NCBI GenBank assembly: GCA_022036555.1
Contig: CM039131.1
Span: 32,390,455-32,454,454 of the forward strand
Reading direction: 5' to 3'
Source of the DNA: Microstegium vimineum
Taxonomy: Eukaryota; Streptophyta; Magnoliopsida; Poales; Poaceae
DNA length: 64,000 nt
In this document: positions 1-9,741 of the stretch, one piece after another
Position numbering within the stretch: the stretch's first letter is position 1
Layout: every line of letters starts with the position of its first letter
Translations under genes and position numbers: made by a program
The notes under the pieces: model-generated
Seen by the model: only the letters and a program-made list of their open reading frames with translations
Told to the model about the DNA's origin: nothing
Databases searched by the model: none

Positions 1-239
1 TTTTAAAATACGAAGTTGAATAAAGCCTCATGGTCAGATCAGATGATATGTCGTGGTGCAATCAAAATACTTATCCGGATGGATGCATAAAAGAGATGTG
101 AATGCAAATACCGATGATAGAATTTATCGTGCAAAACATCGGTAGAAAAGCGTACTAACATTATATTACAAGCAAAATCAATTGTCAGAGGTCACAGTTG
201 CCGACATGATAAATTACAACAAAGATTGGATAGATGAGA

Positions 240-3200
240 TCGCACGAAGGCGAATTTGGTCTGCTTCCTCTATCTCCTTGACATTATCATCGGCAGTACC
301 CTCAGTTGGCTTGATTTTTCTTCTCAGTAAGAGAGTCTGACGGGCATCATCATCCCTCTCTTGTTGTAGAACTTTGATAGCATCGGGAAGTTGGGTCTTC
401 TTTTGGTTGGCTGCGTTTAGGGCCTCATCAACCTTCTTTAGCTTTGCTATCAGTTCTTCTTTCTGTGCCGATAGATGGTTGATCTCCTATTCAAGCTCCA
501 TGCTAGAGGCTTCTAGGCGACCGATGTCTCTGTGCTTCTCTTCAGCGGTTTGCTTGAATTTAATCATTTCTTCTTCAAGCTTCAATTGAGCAACTCTATC
601 GGCAATACGTCGTGAAGCTTTCTGATATTAGAGTTGACGGCTCTCAAGGTACGCTGCTTGGAAAAGGATTTCTTCGGTATCGGCTGGCAGATGACCTTGA
701 ATTGCCTTGAAAGCTATCCTTACTGCGTTAGAGTCTTGGACTAGTTCGTATGTGCTTTGTTGCAGTAAGGGTAGCATTGCTTCAAGTTGGGATTTCACTT
801 ATGCTGATATAGCGCTTGGAGGTTGGGCGGAGCTTTCTTCTTCTCCATTGTCGTCTGGTATGTTGATGACGAAGGAGAAAAGGTTGTTTGGAGAGTCTTG
901 GGCCTGAAGAAGAAAAGGGTTAGAGTTTGCCGATTGGTTTGCCTTGAGTTTGTGGCGGACAATTGATTTACCTGCTTCAGAGCAATTTCTCGCCGTGGAC
1001 TTGGCAGAGCAGATAGCATAGATGTGTCTTGAGGGGTGATAGTGACTGTTGATGAACCTGCCTCTGTGGATGGGACCGCTGATGCCGATTCCGATGACGT
1101 GTCCACTGTTGTAATAATCAACTCTTGCGGTGTCGATTCCGTCCCTTGGATGGAAGCTTCGACTGATGTTGTGTCAGGGATGGGTACTGATGCATGTTCA
1201 TGTGATGACACGTCGATAGGGGGTAGAGAAGATGTTGCCAACGGTGCAGCTGGAGTTGATGGCTTAGACGGAGTTGATGGCCTTAGGCGTTTCGATTGGG
1301 GAGCAGTACTTGATGGACCTTGGCGTTTGGACTTTTGCACTTTGGAGGCATCGACAACATGAGTTAGAAGAGCTTGTGCACTTGGAGCGGTTGCCGATGG
1401 ACTTGATTGCTACAAAAATTTAATACAGGTCGATAGTCGAATGGAAAGCTACCGATGGAAATATGAGATCAACATAAAAAGGAAATGGTAAGAACTTGTT
1501 ACCGCAAAAGCTTGCACCAAGACAGCAGTAGCTGCCGATGGAGTGACAACAGCCGAAGTTGGTGTTGACTTGGGCTTGATGGTGACCTTGGGGGTTGCCC
1601 TTCGATGCATAAGGGAGGCCAATGAAGGGGCCCTGTTGCCGATTACCGATGTGAGATTCATTAGTTGTAAGTTGAAGTCTTTGCCGCTTCTGCTCTTCTT
1701 TGGGATTAGATTATTAACCTATTGATAGAAAATTAGCTGCTGATGCATTTGGAAGGAGATGACAGAGAAAATAATATCAAAAGTGAGCTTACCGCGTCAT
1801 CGGAAATGATATGATCAGTATCAATCAAATGTCGATAGTGGTGTGATGATGTGGCGAACAGTTGATCCTTCCACTCTTACCACCAGAGCTTATATGACTC
1901 GATGATGAAAGAAATTGACGCCCAAGTAGATAAGTCGATATTGGTTGTATCAGCGTGAGGGAGAAGACTAATGATTTTATTCCAGTCCATAACACTGGTA
2001 ATGACCTCTCTGGGCTTCACCACATTGGCATAGCAGAGCTTGATCGGTAGTTGCCCGAATGCTAGTTGCCTTGCCGCTACCGATGGATAATAAAACTCAT
2101 AGGAAGCCTGTGTATTTTTCCCACTTCCGAAGATGTTTACTGGGATTGCACGGGGAGTGAGGATGGCCCTCATGATTCCCTCATCCTTGTCTAAGTCTGC
2201 ATCGGCAATGTTGAAGGAAAGAGGGAACCTGTTTTCGGCATCGACATAAGGCCACCAAGCCCGGTCTGCAGAAGAGACTCCGTAGTAGAATCCCTGAAAG
2301 AATCTGCCGATCTGGTCCGTATTGGCCTCGGTCCCGGGTAGGATTATGATGGCTTCGCCGAAGTTGAGAGGAGAACGTGTTGCTAATTCATCATCGACAA
2401 GCGTGTGGTCTTTAGCTAGGTCCCGTGGAAATTCTTGGTTGAACAGATCAAATTGGAGGACCTTGTGCATATGAGCGTTCAACCACATGTTCACAAACCA
2501 CCAGGGCCCTCCAATGTTGCTGATGGGTTCGCCCAGTAGTAACTTCTCTGATACTTGATGCAGAAGATGGTAGACTGCACCAAGGAGATATTGGCCGAGG
2601 GGAAGTCGTACTCCATTGGTCAAGAGTTCTGCTGCAGGGAAATACATGTTGGTTGGTCCAACTGTCCTGCCACAAAATATGAATTTCTCCAACCACATAT
2701 TTAGAAAGGTGGTGTGTTCCCTCTGGCCTACCGATCTGGTCTGTTGGTATTCTTGAATATATCCAGTCCAGCCGCCGATGTTGCGAGTAGTTACCCCATG
2801 GTCGGGTTTTCTGTTAAAGAGGATGGAATTATCGGCAGAAGAGATATCAAGGTCTGTGAGCATGTATACATCAGCAAGTGTTGGGGTGGCTGGTCCGTGT
2901 TTGAATAGGAATGCATTCATGGTGTTGGACCAAAAGTAGGATGCAACGATCATCATGGATTCGTTTTTTGCCATATCGGCAATAGATAGCTTGATACATT
3001 GATCCAATTGGCACTTCGCCCAGTAAACTTGTTGCGATCTAGCCGTCCTGAGGTATCAGTTTTTTCCCCCCTTTGGTGGGTTTGGGACAAGAACGGAAGA
3101 TGTCTGCCCATAACCCTAAATCAAAGTGTGCGGCTTTGAAAGGGACTCGGTTGATTTCTACGTTGATAGTTTCAGTTGGATCGGCATTCCCCATTGGACC

Positions 3201-3251
3201 CAAGCAGCAAACGTGTGGTTGATCGGTGGGGATTACTATTTTATTGCGCAT
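240..3251 (-). pseudogene. Antisense PMD (aminotransferase-like plant mobile domain) / coiled-coil ORF of the retroelement
   Basis: Read on the minus strand, 3251-3039 and 3007-1877 encode a protein with the feel of the plant mobile domain (PF10536): a conserved MMIVASYFW segment, then 'TPTLADVYMLT', then 'GGPWWFVNMWLNAH'. The two blocks are in different frames with a stop near 3040, so there is a frameshift or an unrecognised intron. Ser/Thr/Pro-rich linker blocks follow at 1661-1449 and 1340-960. The C-terminus (about 900-240) is a Lys/Glu/Leu-rich coiled coil interrupted by a TAG at about 489-491. PMD proteins are found both as host proteins and inside plant transposons; its place antisense to, and just inside, an LTR argues for the transposon type. 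It is probably no longer functional. Confidence 0.7.
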
Positions 3252-3769
3252 CTCCTAGATTCAGAAAACAAAAAGGAAAAGGAAAAAGAGATTACAGGAC
3301 GATGCAGAAGAAAAACCGCAAGGGATGAAGTGAGAAGGGAAGAGATTGACCGTGGGGACGGTGAAGTTGATCGCCATTGGATCAAAGGAGATTCTTGCAG
3401 GTTGCGCCTTGCTGGTAGGAGGAGAAGCCGCCAGTTGTTGTCAGAGTGTTCCTCGAAGCGCCGGTGAAGTGGGAAATAAAGGTGAAAGTGTGAGCTCAGG
3501 GTAAAAGAGAGGGCGGACGGTGGTTTTTATAATCCTAGGTTAAAGGGCATTTTCGAGTTTTCTTTTTACTGAGCAGAGATAAGGAAGGATATCGCAGTGA
3601 ATTTGTGCGGTGATCAAAGAGTTCGTGCTACAGTGGCGGGGGTTATTGGTAATTTACAGTTTTTGCGCGCGGTAATCAAGATGATGGCACATGCATTTTG
3701 GAGGGAAAGATTACAATAGAGCAAATTTTGATGCATAAGATATTTTATACTCCGAAATTAGGGGGCATG

Positions 3770-4580
3770 TGTTGACACTATTTTTTGTATGTGTCAATAT
3801 GAACCGGATGCACTGATCGGTAGAAGGATGGTTGTTTCTCCTTATCGGCAGTAGAATATCACCAATCAGATTGCCGATAGAAGCAGGAGATTGAAGAAAC
3901 GTCAAAGATAAAGAGAAGGGTATTTTCCGATTGAAAGGTGTTGCCGATGGAAACAGGAGAACGTTGTCGATCGGGAATGTTGCCGATGGATGCGGGATAT
4001 AGCTGGCGTCAGTGGAAAGATGCCGATGGTAATGGAAGAAGGTTGTGGATGGAAAGAAATCTGCCGATTGAAAATGTCATCACGAAGGGAATAGATAAGG
4101 AAACTGGTGATTTTATACCAGTATTATTATATCAGTTTGAGTCCGACTCTTGCACGAGTCATTTATTTCCTTAAAAGTAGGAGTTTTGTTTAGGTATGAG
4201 TCGTGTCTGTGTACAACTCCTCCTACCGGAGTATAAATATGTACCTAGGGCCCATATGAGAGAGATCCAATTCAATCAAACAAATCTATTATTTTCGTCT
4301 TATTTTTCAGCATCTACTTTTTTCGCATTAGTTATAGTTTATCTACGAGTTCTTACGATCTCGACGGGTTGCATCTACAAGATCTCGGTGTAGCTCACGA
4401 GTTCCGTTTTTTTGAGCAATCTGAGCCTTGACGTCCGGGCGTATCGCTGTCGTCTCGTTCATCGTTGTTCTAGTTATCGTCCTTGTTGATTAACTGGTCA
4501 AATCAACTGGCACACCTTTGAATATCGAGTTCGGGTATAAGTCCGAGGTGTTCGCTGATCCGACGCTTTTTGTGTCAACA
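3770..4580 (+). repeat. 3' LTR
   Basis: The 811-bp segment starts with TGTTGACAC and ends with GTGTCAACA, a perfect 9-bp inverted terminal pair with the canonical TG...CA ends. A TATA-like box (TATAAATA) sits at 4232-4239, in a plausible position for the LTR promoter. Several copies of a TGCCGAT motif occur between 3840 and 4070. The partner 5' LTR is not in the window. Confidence 0.8.
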
Positions 4581-5404
4581 ACCAGAAACACGGTTTCTAA
4601 GTTGATGAACCTAAGTGACACCCCTCATCAAAAGTTAATGGACCTACCGTGCATTTTACTCTATGATTATCATCCAACGCAGAGGTACTACTGTATGTTC
4701 TAACAACAGAAAAATCTAATAGTTTTTCTCTATCTTTAAGGTTGTCATTAAAACACATCAACTAGTGTTTAAACATGTTTAAATCACGTTTAGATGCACC
4801 ATTTTTTGTACCGTTTAACGAGAAGGCTTTGTCAAATTTTTTTTTGCTAAACAGCCAACATAAGGCGGCAAACCGATCATCACTACACGCGCAACATGTC
4901 TGGGCGTCCAGCGTGCTCGATGCCTTGGTGGACCCCGCGTGGGAACCAAAGCCAGCTCGGTAGACCTAGGAGCCACTGAGCACTGTGGAAGCAAATCGGC
5001 AAAACACAGATGCACCAAGTGCTTCCTAGTTCAACTGAAACATGAAGAATTGACAGGGCATGGGAATTCCCTTTGGCAAGCTGTCCGCCAGACGCTAGTG
5101 GACCCGCGCGGGTTCGTGGCCGGCCTCCCGGCTGGAACGGCACAGGCCTCGGCGCCTGCTCCGGCGGCTGGGCGTGAGTCGCGAGGGGAGACGTCGGGGA
5201 CGGAGCGGCGCAGGGACTCGCGAGTCGCGAGCGGGCGACGGAATGCCGTAACGCAGCGATGGTTTAAAGTGATTAGGAAGTGGATGATGGGAGGAACTAA
5301 GTGAATAAATGACTCATCTTCTCTCGTGAGTTTGCGTAGTTTGTATAGTTTGTTGGTTTTCATACCATACGCTCCCTACATAAAAAGCAACGTATCAGGT
5401 GTAA
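4581..5404. other. Intergenic, no gene recognised
   Basis: This stretch starts at the retroelement end. It turns GC-rich at 5090-5270 but has no open frame with recognisable protein similarity. It contains one copy (4969-5041) of a roughly 70-bp repeat that recurs at 6150-6222. Confidence 0.6.
4969..5041. repeat. 70-bp dispersed repeat, copy 1
   Basis: The segment around 'CACTGAGCACTGTGGAAGC' is repeated with few changes at 6150-6222, same orientation. The second copy lies immediately beside the end of the MITE-like element at 5813-6124. Nature unknown; it may be the border of a larger element. Confidence 0.6.
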
Positions 5405-5750
5405 ATCACAATTTTCATAAAAATTTGTGCAAACCAAAATAAAAAAAATTCATTTAAATTTATAAAAAAATCACACATGTAGATGATAGAGTGATACACA
5501 ACTTTGTAAAATATCTTGTATAAACTCGACTTCGTTGGTGAGATATAAAAAATTAGAAATTTCAAGTAAGAAAGATGTTCAAATGATTTATTAGAAATTT
5601 ATTATTTTTATATCTAACAAACGAAGTTGAGTTTTAACAAGATATTTTACAAAGTTATGTATCAGGATTTTTTTTATGAATTTAGATAACTTTTTTTTTA
5701 CTTAGTTTGCTACGGTTTTTACAAAGTTGTGGTTTGCACAGAATACATTT
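5405..5750. mobile_element. Hairpin (foldback) MITE-like element
   Basis: Two arms, about 5490-5549 and 5607-5666, are near-perfect reverse complements over some 60 bases. The similarity continues more weakly outward to GTGCAAACC at 5430 and GGTTTGCAC at 5731. The interior is AT-rich and non-coding. It has the shape of a non-autonomous DNA element or foldback element; I did not find a clear target duplication. Confidence 0.55.
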
Positions 5751-5812
5751 CCTACCTAAAATGCTCATAAATTTGAATTTTTTTATAGCAGTACACCCAC
5801 TAAATAATTAAA

Positions 5813-6124
5813 GAGCACCTCCAGTGTCTCGTCGAACCAAACAATCGAACAAAGGCAGAGTTCGATGTCTCCAGTGTGTGAGCTGCGACTCGTGCATGCG
5901 GATGGAATTAAAAAAGCCACCTCTGAGAGCAAACGAGTATGTGGCTGTCTGTGCTGTGATGTATCCAAAACGAATTTTTTATTGCTCTCGGTTCGGCTCA
6001 TCTGCAAACATCGTTTTTTGCTCTGACACTGAACGTCCGAATGCTCCAGTGTTGTTGGTTCGCTTTCTGCCTCCCTCGGTTCGCTTCGCGACCAACACTG
6101 GACGGATGGGCGGCGGAGTGCTCT
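5813..6124. mobile_element. MITE-like element with AGAGCAC ends
   Basis: Left end AGAGCACCTCCAG and right end CGGAGTGCTCT are imperfect inverted repeats. The interior contains further inverted CCAGTGT motifs (about 5822 and 6050). No coding capacity. A candidate target duplication (TAA/TAG) is imperfect, so family assignment (PIF/Harbinger-like or other) is open. Confidence 0.45.
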
Positions 6125-6149
6125 TAGCACCGGCGTTGCGCCTGCCCCT

Positions 6150-6222
6150 AGGGGCCGCTGAGCACTGTGGAAGCAAATCGGCAAAATGCAGATGTATCAA
6201 GTGCTTCTGAGTTCAGCTGATC
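6150..6222. repeat. 70-bp dispersed repeat, copy 2
   Basis: Direct repeat of 4969-5041, diverged by a handful of substitutions. Confidence 0.6.
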
Positions 6223-6783
6223 ATTTCAACTAGCATTCAAATGGTACCTTTGCACAACACAAAATTGGCGTCAGGGATAATACAGCTGTTGTTAATGCGT
6301 AGCTACTGAGCCTATCTGAGGAATCATAAAAATAGTAAGAAAGAAATTGTAAAGCACTTAAATAAAAATCCAGGACACAAAAACAAAACATGGAAGCATA
6401 TGGAAAACATAAGACCCCTTACAGAAACTTAACAGCACATATGAAAGCATAACTTAGCACAGATGGAAGCATAAGCAAAGCATAACTTATTAGTACATTG
6501 GAGTGATCTGGTGAGTTTAGATATCTTATGCAAAGTTTAATAGATTCAGCCAGCTGCTGGCTGTAAGGAGTCTTACAGGCTTCTTACAGCTCACTCATAT
6601 AATAGTTACTCTTTCACAATTAGTACAGGTCTCACATGTCTCTCTCATAGATTTCTTGGTTCTTGTGCTCAAACAGGATGTAAGCTTGCAACCTACTTCT
6701 CTTTTCTCTCCTCTTCTCTCTTCTCCACCTCATCATTTAGCCAGCTTATAGCCTCTTATAATACTTGCTCTAAGCAAACAACT
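6223..6783. other. Intergenic / 3' flank of the I29-like gene
   Basis: AT-rich DNA downstream of the stop codon at 6784 on the minus strand. I see no gene here. A TC-rich tract lies at about 6695-6730. Confidence 0.5.
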
Positions 6784-8713
6784 CTACTGCTCCTTCTCTT
6801 CGATTTGCTTCAACAATTTCTCCTCATTTTCATTAAGAAATGGATCCCTCCCATCAGTGTTCTTATATAATATTAATGACAAAAACTGTTCATGGATATG
6901 AGAGAGGTCTTTGCCTTTTGAAAGAAGTAATTCAACCTGCCTTCTTTTGCGACGGTGAAGGGCAATTAACTTCGGATTTTCAGGAACATGAGTGTTCCAG
7001 TTGTGCACATACTGTGCATAATGTTTGAATAATTTGAACCTGCGAGCCATCTCAGCATGGTCACGTTTCTTGTTGAAAGCCTTGCACCAGCGCTTATATA
7101 AGGCCCATACAGCGTCATCCGACTCGATGTCCTTGTCCATCGGAATGATACCTTCATCATCTATGACAATGTACATATGAGTATATTATATGCCCATACA
7201 AAACAAATGTACTCATTTAAAGCAGTTTTATATTAAAACATCGATGGATATATTTTAAAATTCAGCATGATATAAGTAAAAGATGCAATAAATCAATATT
7301 AACTTCAAAATTCTAGAAGTAGAAGAGGATGACGTATGGCACTAAAATATTTTTAGGCACTGACATACCATAGCCTTTCATCTTTTTAAAACATTTTATT
7401 GCTAATGCTTCTGCATATTTACAAGGCATCTCAAAAAACAGATAACATGGCCTTGATCAGGTAACGTCTTACATAGATCCTGGGTGCGACACTTTATTCT
7501 GGATTTATTCTAGGATTTTCCGACGCTACGCATTAAGTGGTAGGCGATGTTCCCGTCGACAGCGAGGCGCCTGTGGTGACTTTGTGAACTTTAAGATTTG
7601 CGTCTGTGGTGACTTCGTGAACTTTAAGATTTGTCGGCTCAATCCTTCGAAGGTGCTCATAGGTGTAGGGTTTGCGTGCGTGTGTTCGTAGGGGCGAGTG
7701 TGCGTGCGTGTTGAGTGTCTGCGTTGTACTGTGTACTCTAAAAAAACATAAGTACGCCCTCCATCCCAAATTGTAAGTCATTCCAAGAATGTTGGAGAGT
7801 CAAAACATCTCAAGTTTGACCAAGAATTATAGACAAAACTATAAAGATTTATAACATCAAATAGGTATACTATAAAAATATAATTGATAATGAATCTAAT
7901 AATACTTATTTGACATCATAAATATTATTATATTGTTATATAAGTTTGGTCAAACTTGAGAAACTTTGACTCTCCAAAATTTTTGGAATGAACTTACAAT
8001 TTAAAATGGAGGGAGTACTTTTATTTCTTCTTTTCCTAATTTTTCCCAAATTAACACGAGGCCTCTTTAACTCAAACACTCGTAATAAAATAGTCCAAAA
8101 CAGTATCGGGCGCAGAAACAATCCAACGAACAGCATTGAGCCCGGCAGCCAAAACGACGACAGCCCGTCATAGCCCTCCCTATCTACGAAAACTGGGACC
8201 GCGGGAAGAGTGTGGGATTTTATTTATTTATTTATGAGTCTGTAGGAGTGTGGGATTGATTGGTTTACCTGACAAGTAATCGGCGCAGAAAGAGATGTAG
8301 CGGAGAGCTTCGTCACGTGCCTTCGTGTAGTCTTCGTCGCGAGTTGGGCCGTCACGTGGCTTCGTGGAGCCATCGTCGCGAGTTGGGCCGTCACGTGCCT
8401 TCGAGACATCGTCGCGAGTTGGGCCCTCACGTGGCTTCGTGGAGCCATTGTGAGTTGGGCGGTCTCGTGGCTTCATGGGGACATCACCGCGAGTTGGGCA
8501 GCTCTTAAGGGTGACGCCCGAGTCCAAGCGGGCGGCGCGGGCGGCCACACGCGCTGAGCGTGATGGCAACGCAGCGGCGCGAGATGCGGCTGCCGCAACG
8601 GCGTCCGCACCCGCTGAGTGGGATGCCATCGCAGCAGCGCGATTTGAGGCTGCCGCAGCGGCGCGAGATGCGTTACGGGCAGCCCGCAGCAGAGTCGATG
8701 CCATTGTTGCCAT
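6784..8713 (-). CDS. I29-like (cathepsin propeptide inhibitor) domain protein with Arg/Ala-rich N-terminus
   Basis: Two exons: 8713-8269 and 7160-6784. Donor CAG|GTAAAC and acceptor ATAG|ATGATG join in phase, giving 273 residues. Residues 1-60 (starting MATMASTLLRAARNAS) are rich in Ala, Arg and Ser with almost no acids, as in mitochondrial or plastid targeting sequences. Residues about 75-140 hold four or five degenerate 12-13-residue units of the type KPRDGPTRDD, encoded by a minisatellite. The second exon carries ESDDAVWALYKRWCKAFNK... and MARRFKLFKHYAQYVHNWN, which resembles the I29 propeptide domain of papain-type proteases, but no protease domain follows. Small I29-only proteins are known in grasses, function unclear. 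The C-terminus is charged (EEKLLKQIEEKEQ). The intron carries a Stowaway MITE. The domain call is moderate; targeting is inferred. Confidence 0.65.
7755..8015. mobile_element. Stowaway-type MITE, family A copy 1
   Basis: A 261-bp element flanked by TA/TA. Ends are CGCCCTCCATCCCAAATTGT and the reverse complement of a GGAGGGAG terminus. It is nearly the same length as copies at 27474-27733 and 61562-61821 and clearly the same family. It sits in the intron of the I29-like gene. Confidence 0.85.
8305..8480. repeat. Minisatellite inside the I29-like exon 1
   Basis: Units containing GCGAGTTGGGCCGTCACGTG recur at roughly 36-39-bp spacing. They encode the KPRDGPTRDD-like repeats on the minus strand. 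Because the period is a multiple of three, copy-number change would keep the frame. Confidence 0.7.
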
Positions 8714-9741
8714 GGCGGCGAGATTCCACTCTTTGTTGCTGCAGATCGTCGGAGGATAATAAAACCCTGGTGCTCGCCCGGCCGAGGGCTTTTACATTTA
8801 TAATAAATAAAAATAAATATAACTCGGGCAGATAGGGATAAAAACCTGGTGGTAATGGGTCGTCTAATCCCAACCCGCGCGGGTTTTTTTTATGGACTAC
8901 GAAAGACCTGATATTCGGAATATGGGATTGTGTTGAATAAGGGCAACAGAGCAGCAGCCCAACTATATTTTCAGACCAGATAAACGCACGGAAAAAATAA
9001 TAATATTATGAAAATGCCATCAATACTAGAACGCAGCGGAGAAAATAATAATATGAGAACATGTTATTATAAAAAAAGAATTGCTAAATCACACTCACGT
9101 GTTTTCTGTCTCTCCAACACGCGCCGGCTCGAGCATCCAATTTGCACCTGATGTCCATGCCCTCCCTCCCCTCCCCTCCCCTCCAGTGGCGGCTCCTCCA
9201 TCCCTCCCCTTCGATGGCGGTGGTGGCGGATTCTGGCGGCAGCCACCACCGCAAGCCCTATCAAGACCCTACCGTGCCCTTGGCAGCTTCCTTCTTTCCC
9301 TCCCCACCCCTACTCCTGCTGCCGCCATGGCCATGCTCGCCGGCGATCGCGACGCCCCCGCCCTGACCTGGCCGTCTCCACCATTGCCAAAGACATAACC
9401 ACCCAGGGGGCGTCTCCATCCACCGCCAAAGCCCCTAACCACCCAAGCACCATCCCCATCGCCTAGCCGACCTATCTTCCCCAAGCCTCTTCCTTCTAAG
9501 CCCACCAAAGTTGGAGACAAGGAAAGGAGGGAGTTGCCAAAACCCTAACGACAGTGTTGGCAAGCTCGAGTGGGCATAGGCACAGTGGGGGCACGAGTTC
9601 AAAGCTTGCACAGAGCGGATGCTAGAAATGGCACTGTACTGGTAAAATGAATACTCATCAAAACATTAGACTAATCAGTGATCCTCAAATAAAAGGCCAG
9701 GCCAACAACCTGTTGAGAAAGGTTGATGGTAATAATTAGCT
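8714..9741. other. Intergenic between I29-like gene and PARN
   Basis: About 1 kb. A C-rich block (9120-9500) with CTCCC runs resembles the 5' region of a plant gene on the plus strand and includes AAACCCTAAC, but no reading frame there matches a protein I know. It may be a captured gene fragment or promoter-like DNA. Confidence 0.4.

Larger units (their letters stand above)
1..4580 (+). mobile_element. LTR retroelement, 3' portion (truncated by window edge), probably Ty3/gypsy Tat lineage
   Basis: A complete LTR lies at 3770-4580, preceded directly by a purine-rich stretch (about 3754-3765) that would serve as the polypurine tract. This places the element on the plus strand with its 5' half outside the window. 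The internal region seen here holds no gag or pol; it carries an antisense gene with a plant mobile domain (3251 down to about 240). Some grass and other plant Ty3/gypsy elements of the Tat lineage are known to carry extra antisense ORFs between pol and the 3' LTR, which is why I infer this lineage; pol would be needed to prove it. The target duplication cannot be checked because the left end is missing. Coding capacity of the antisense gene is decayed. Confidence 0.75.
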
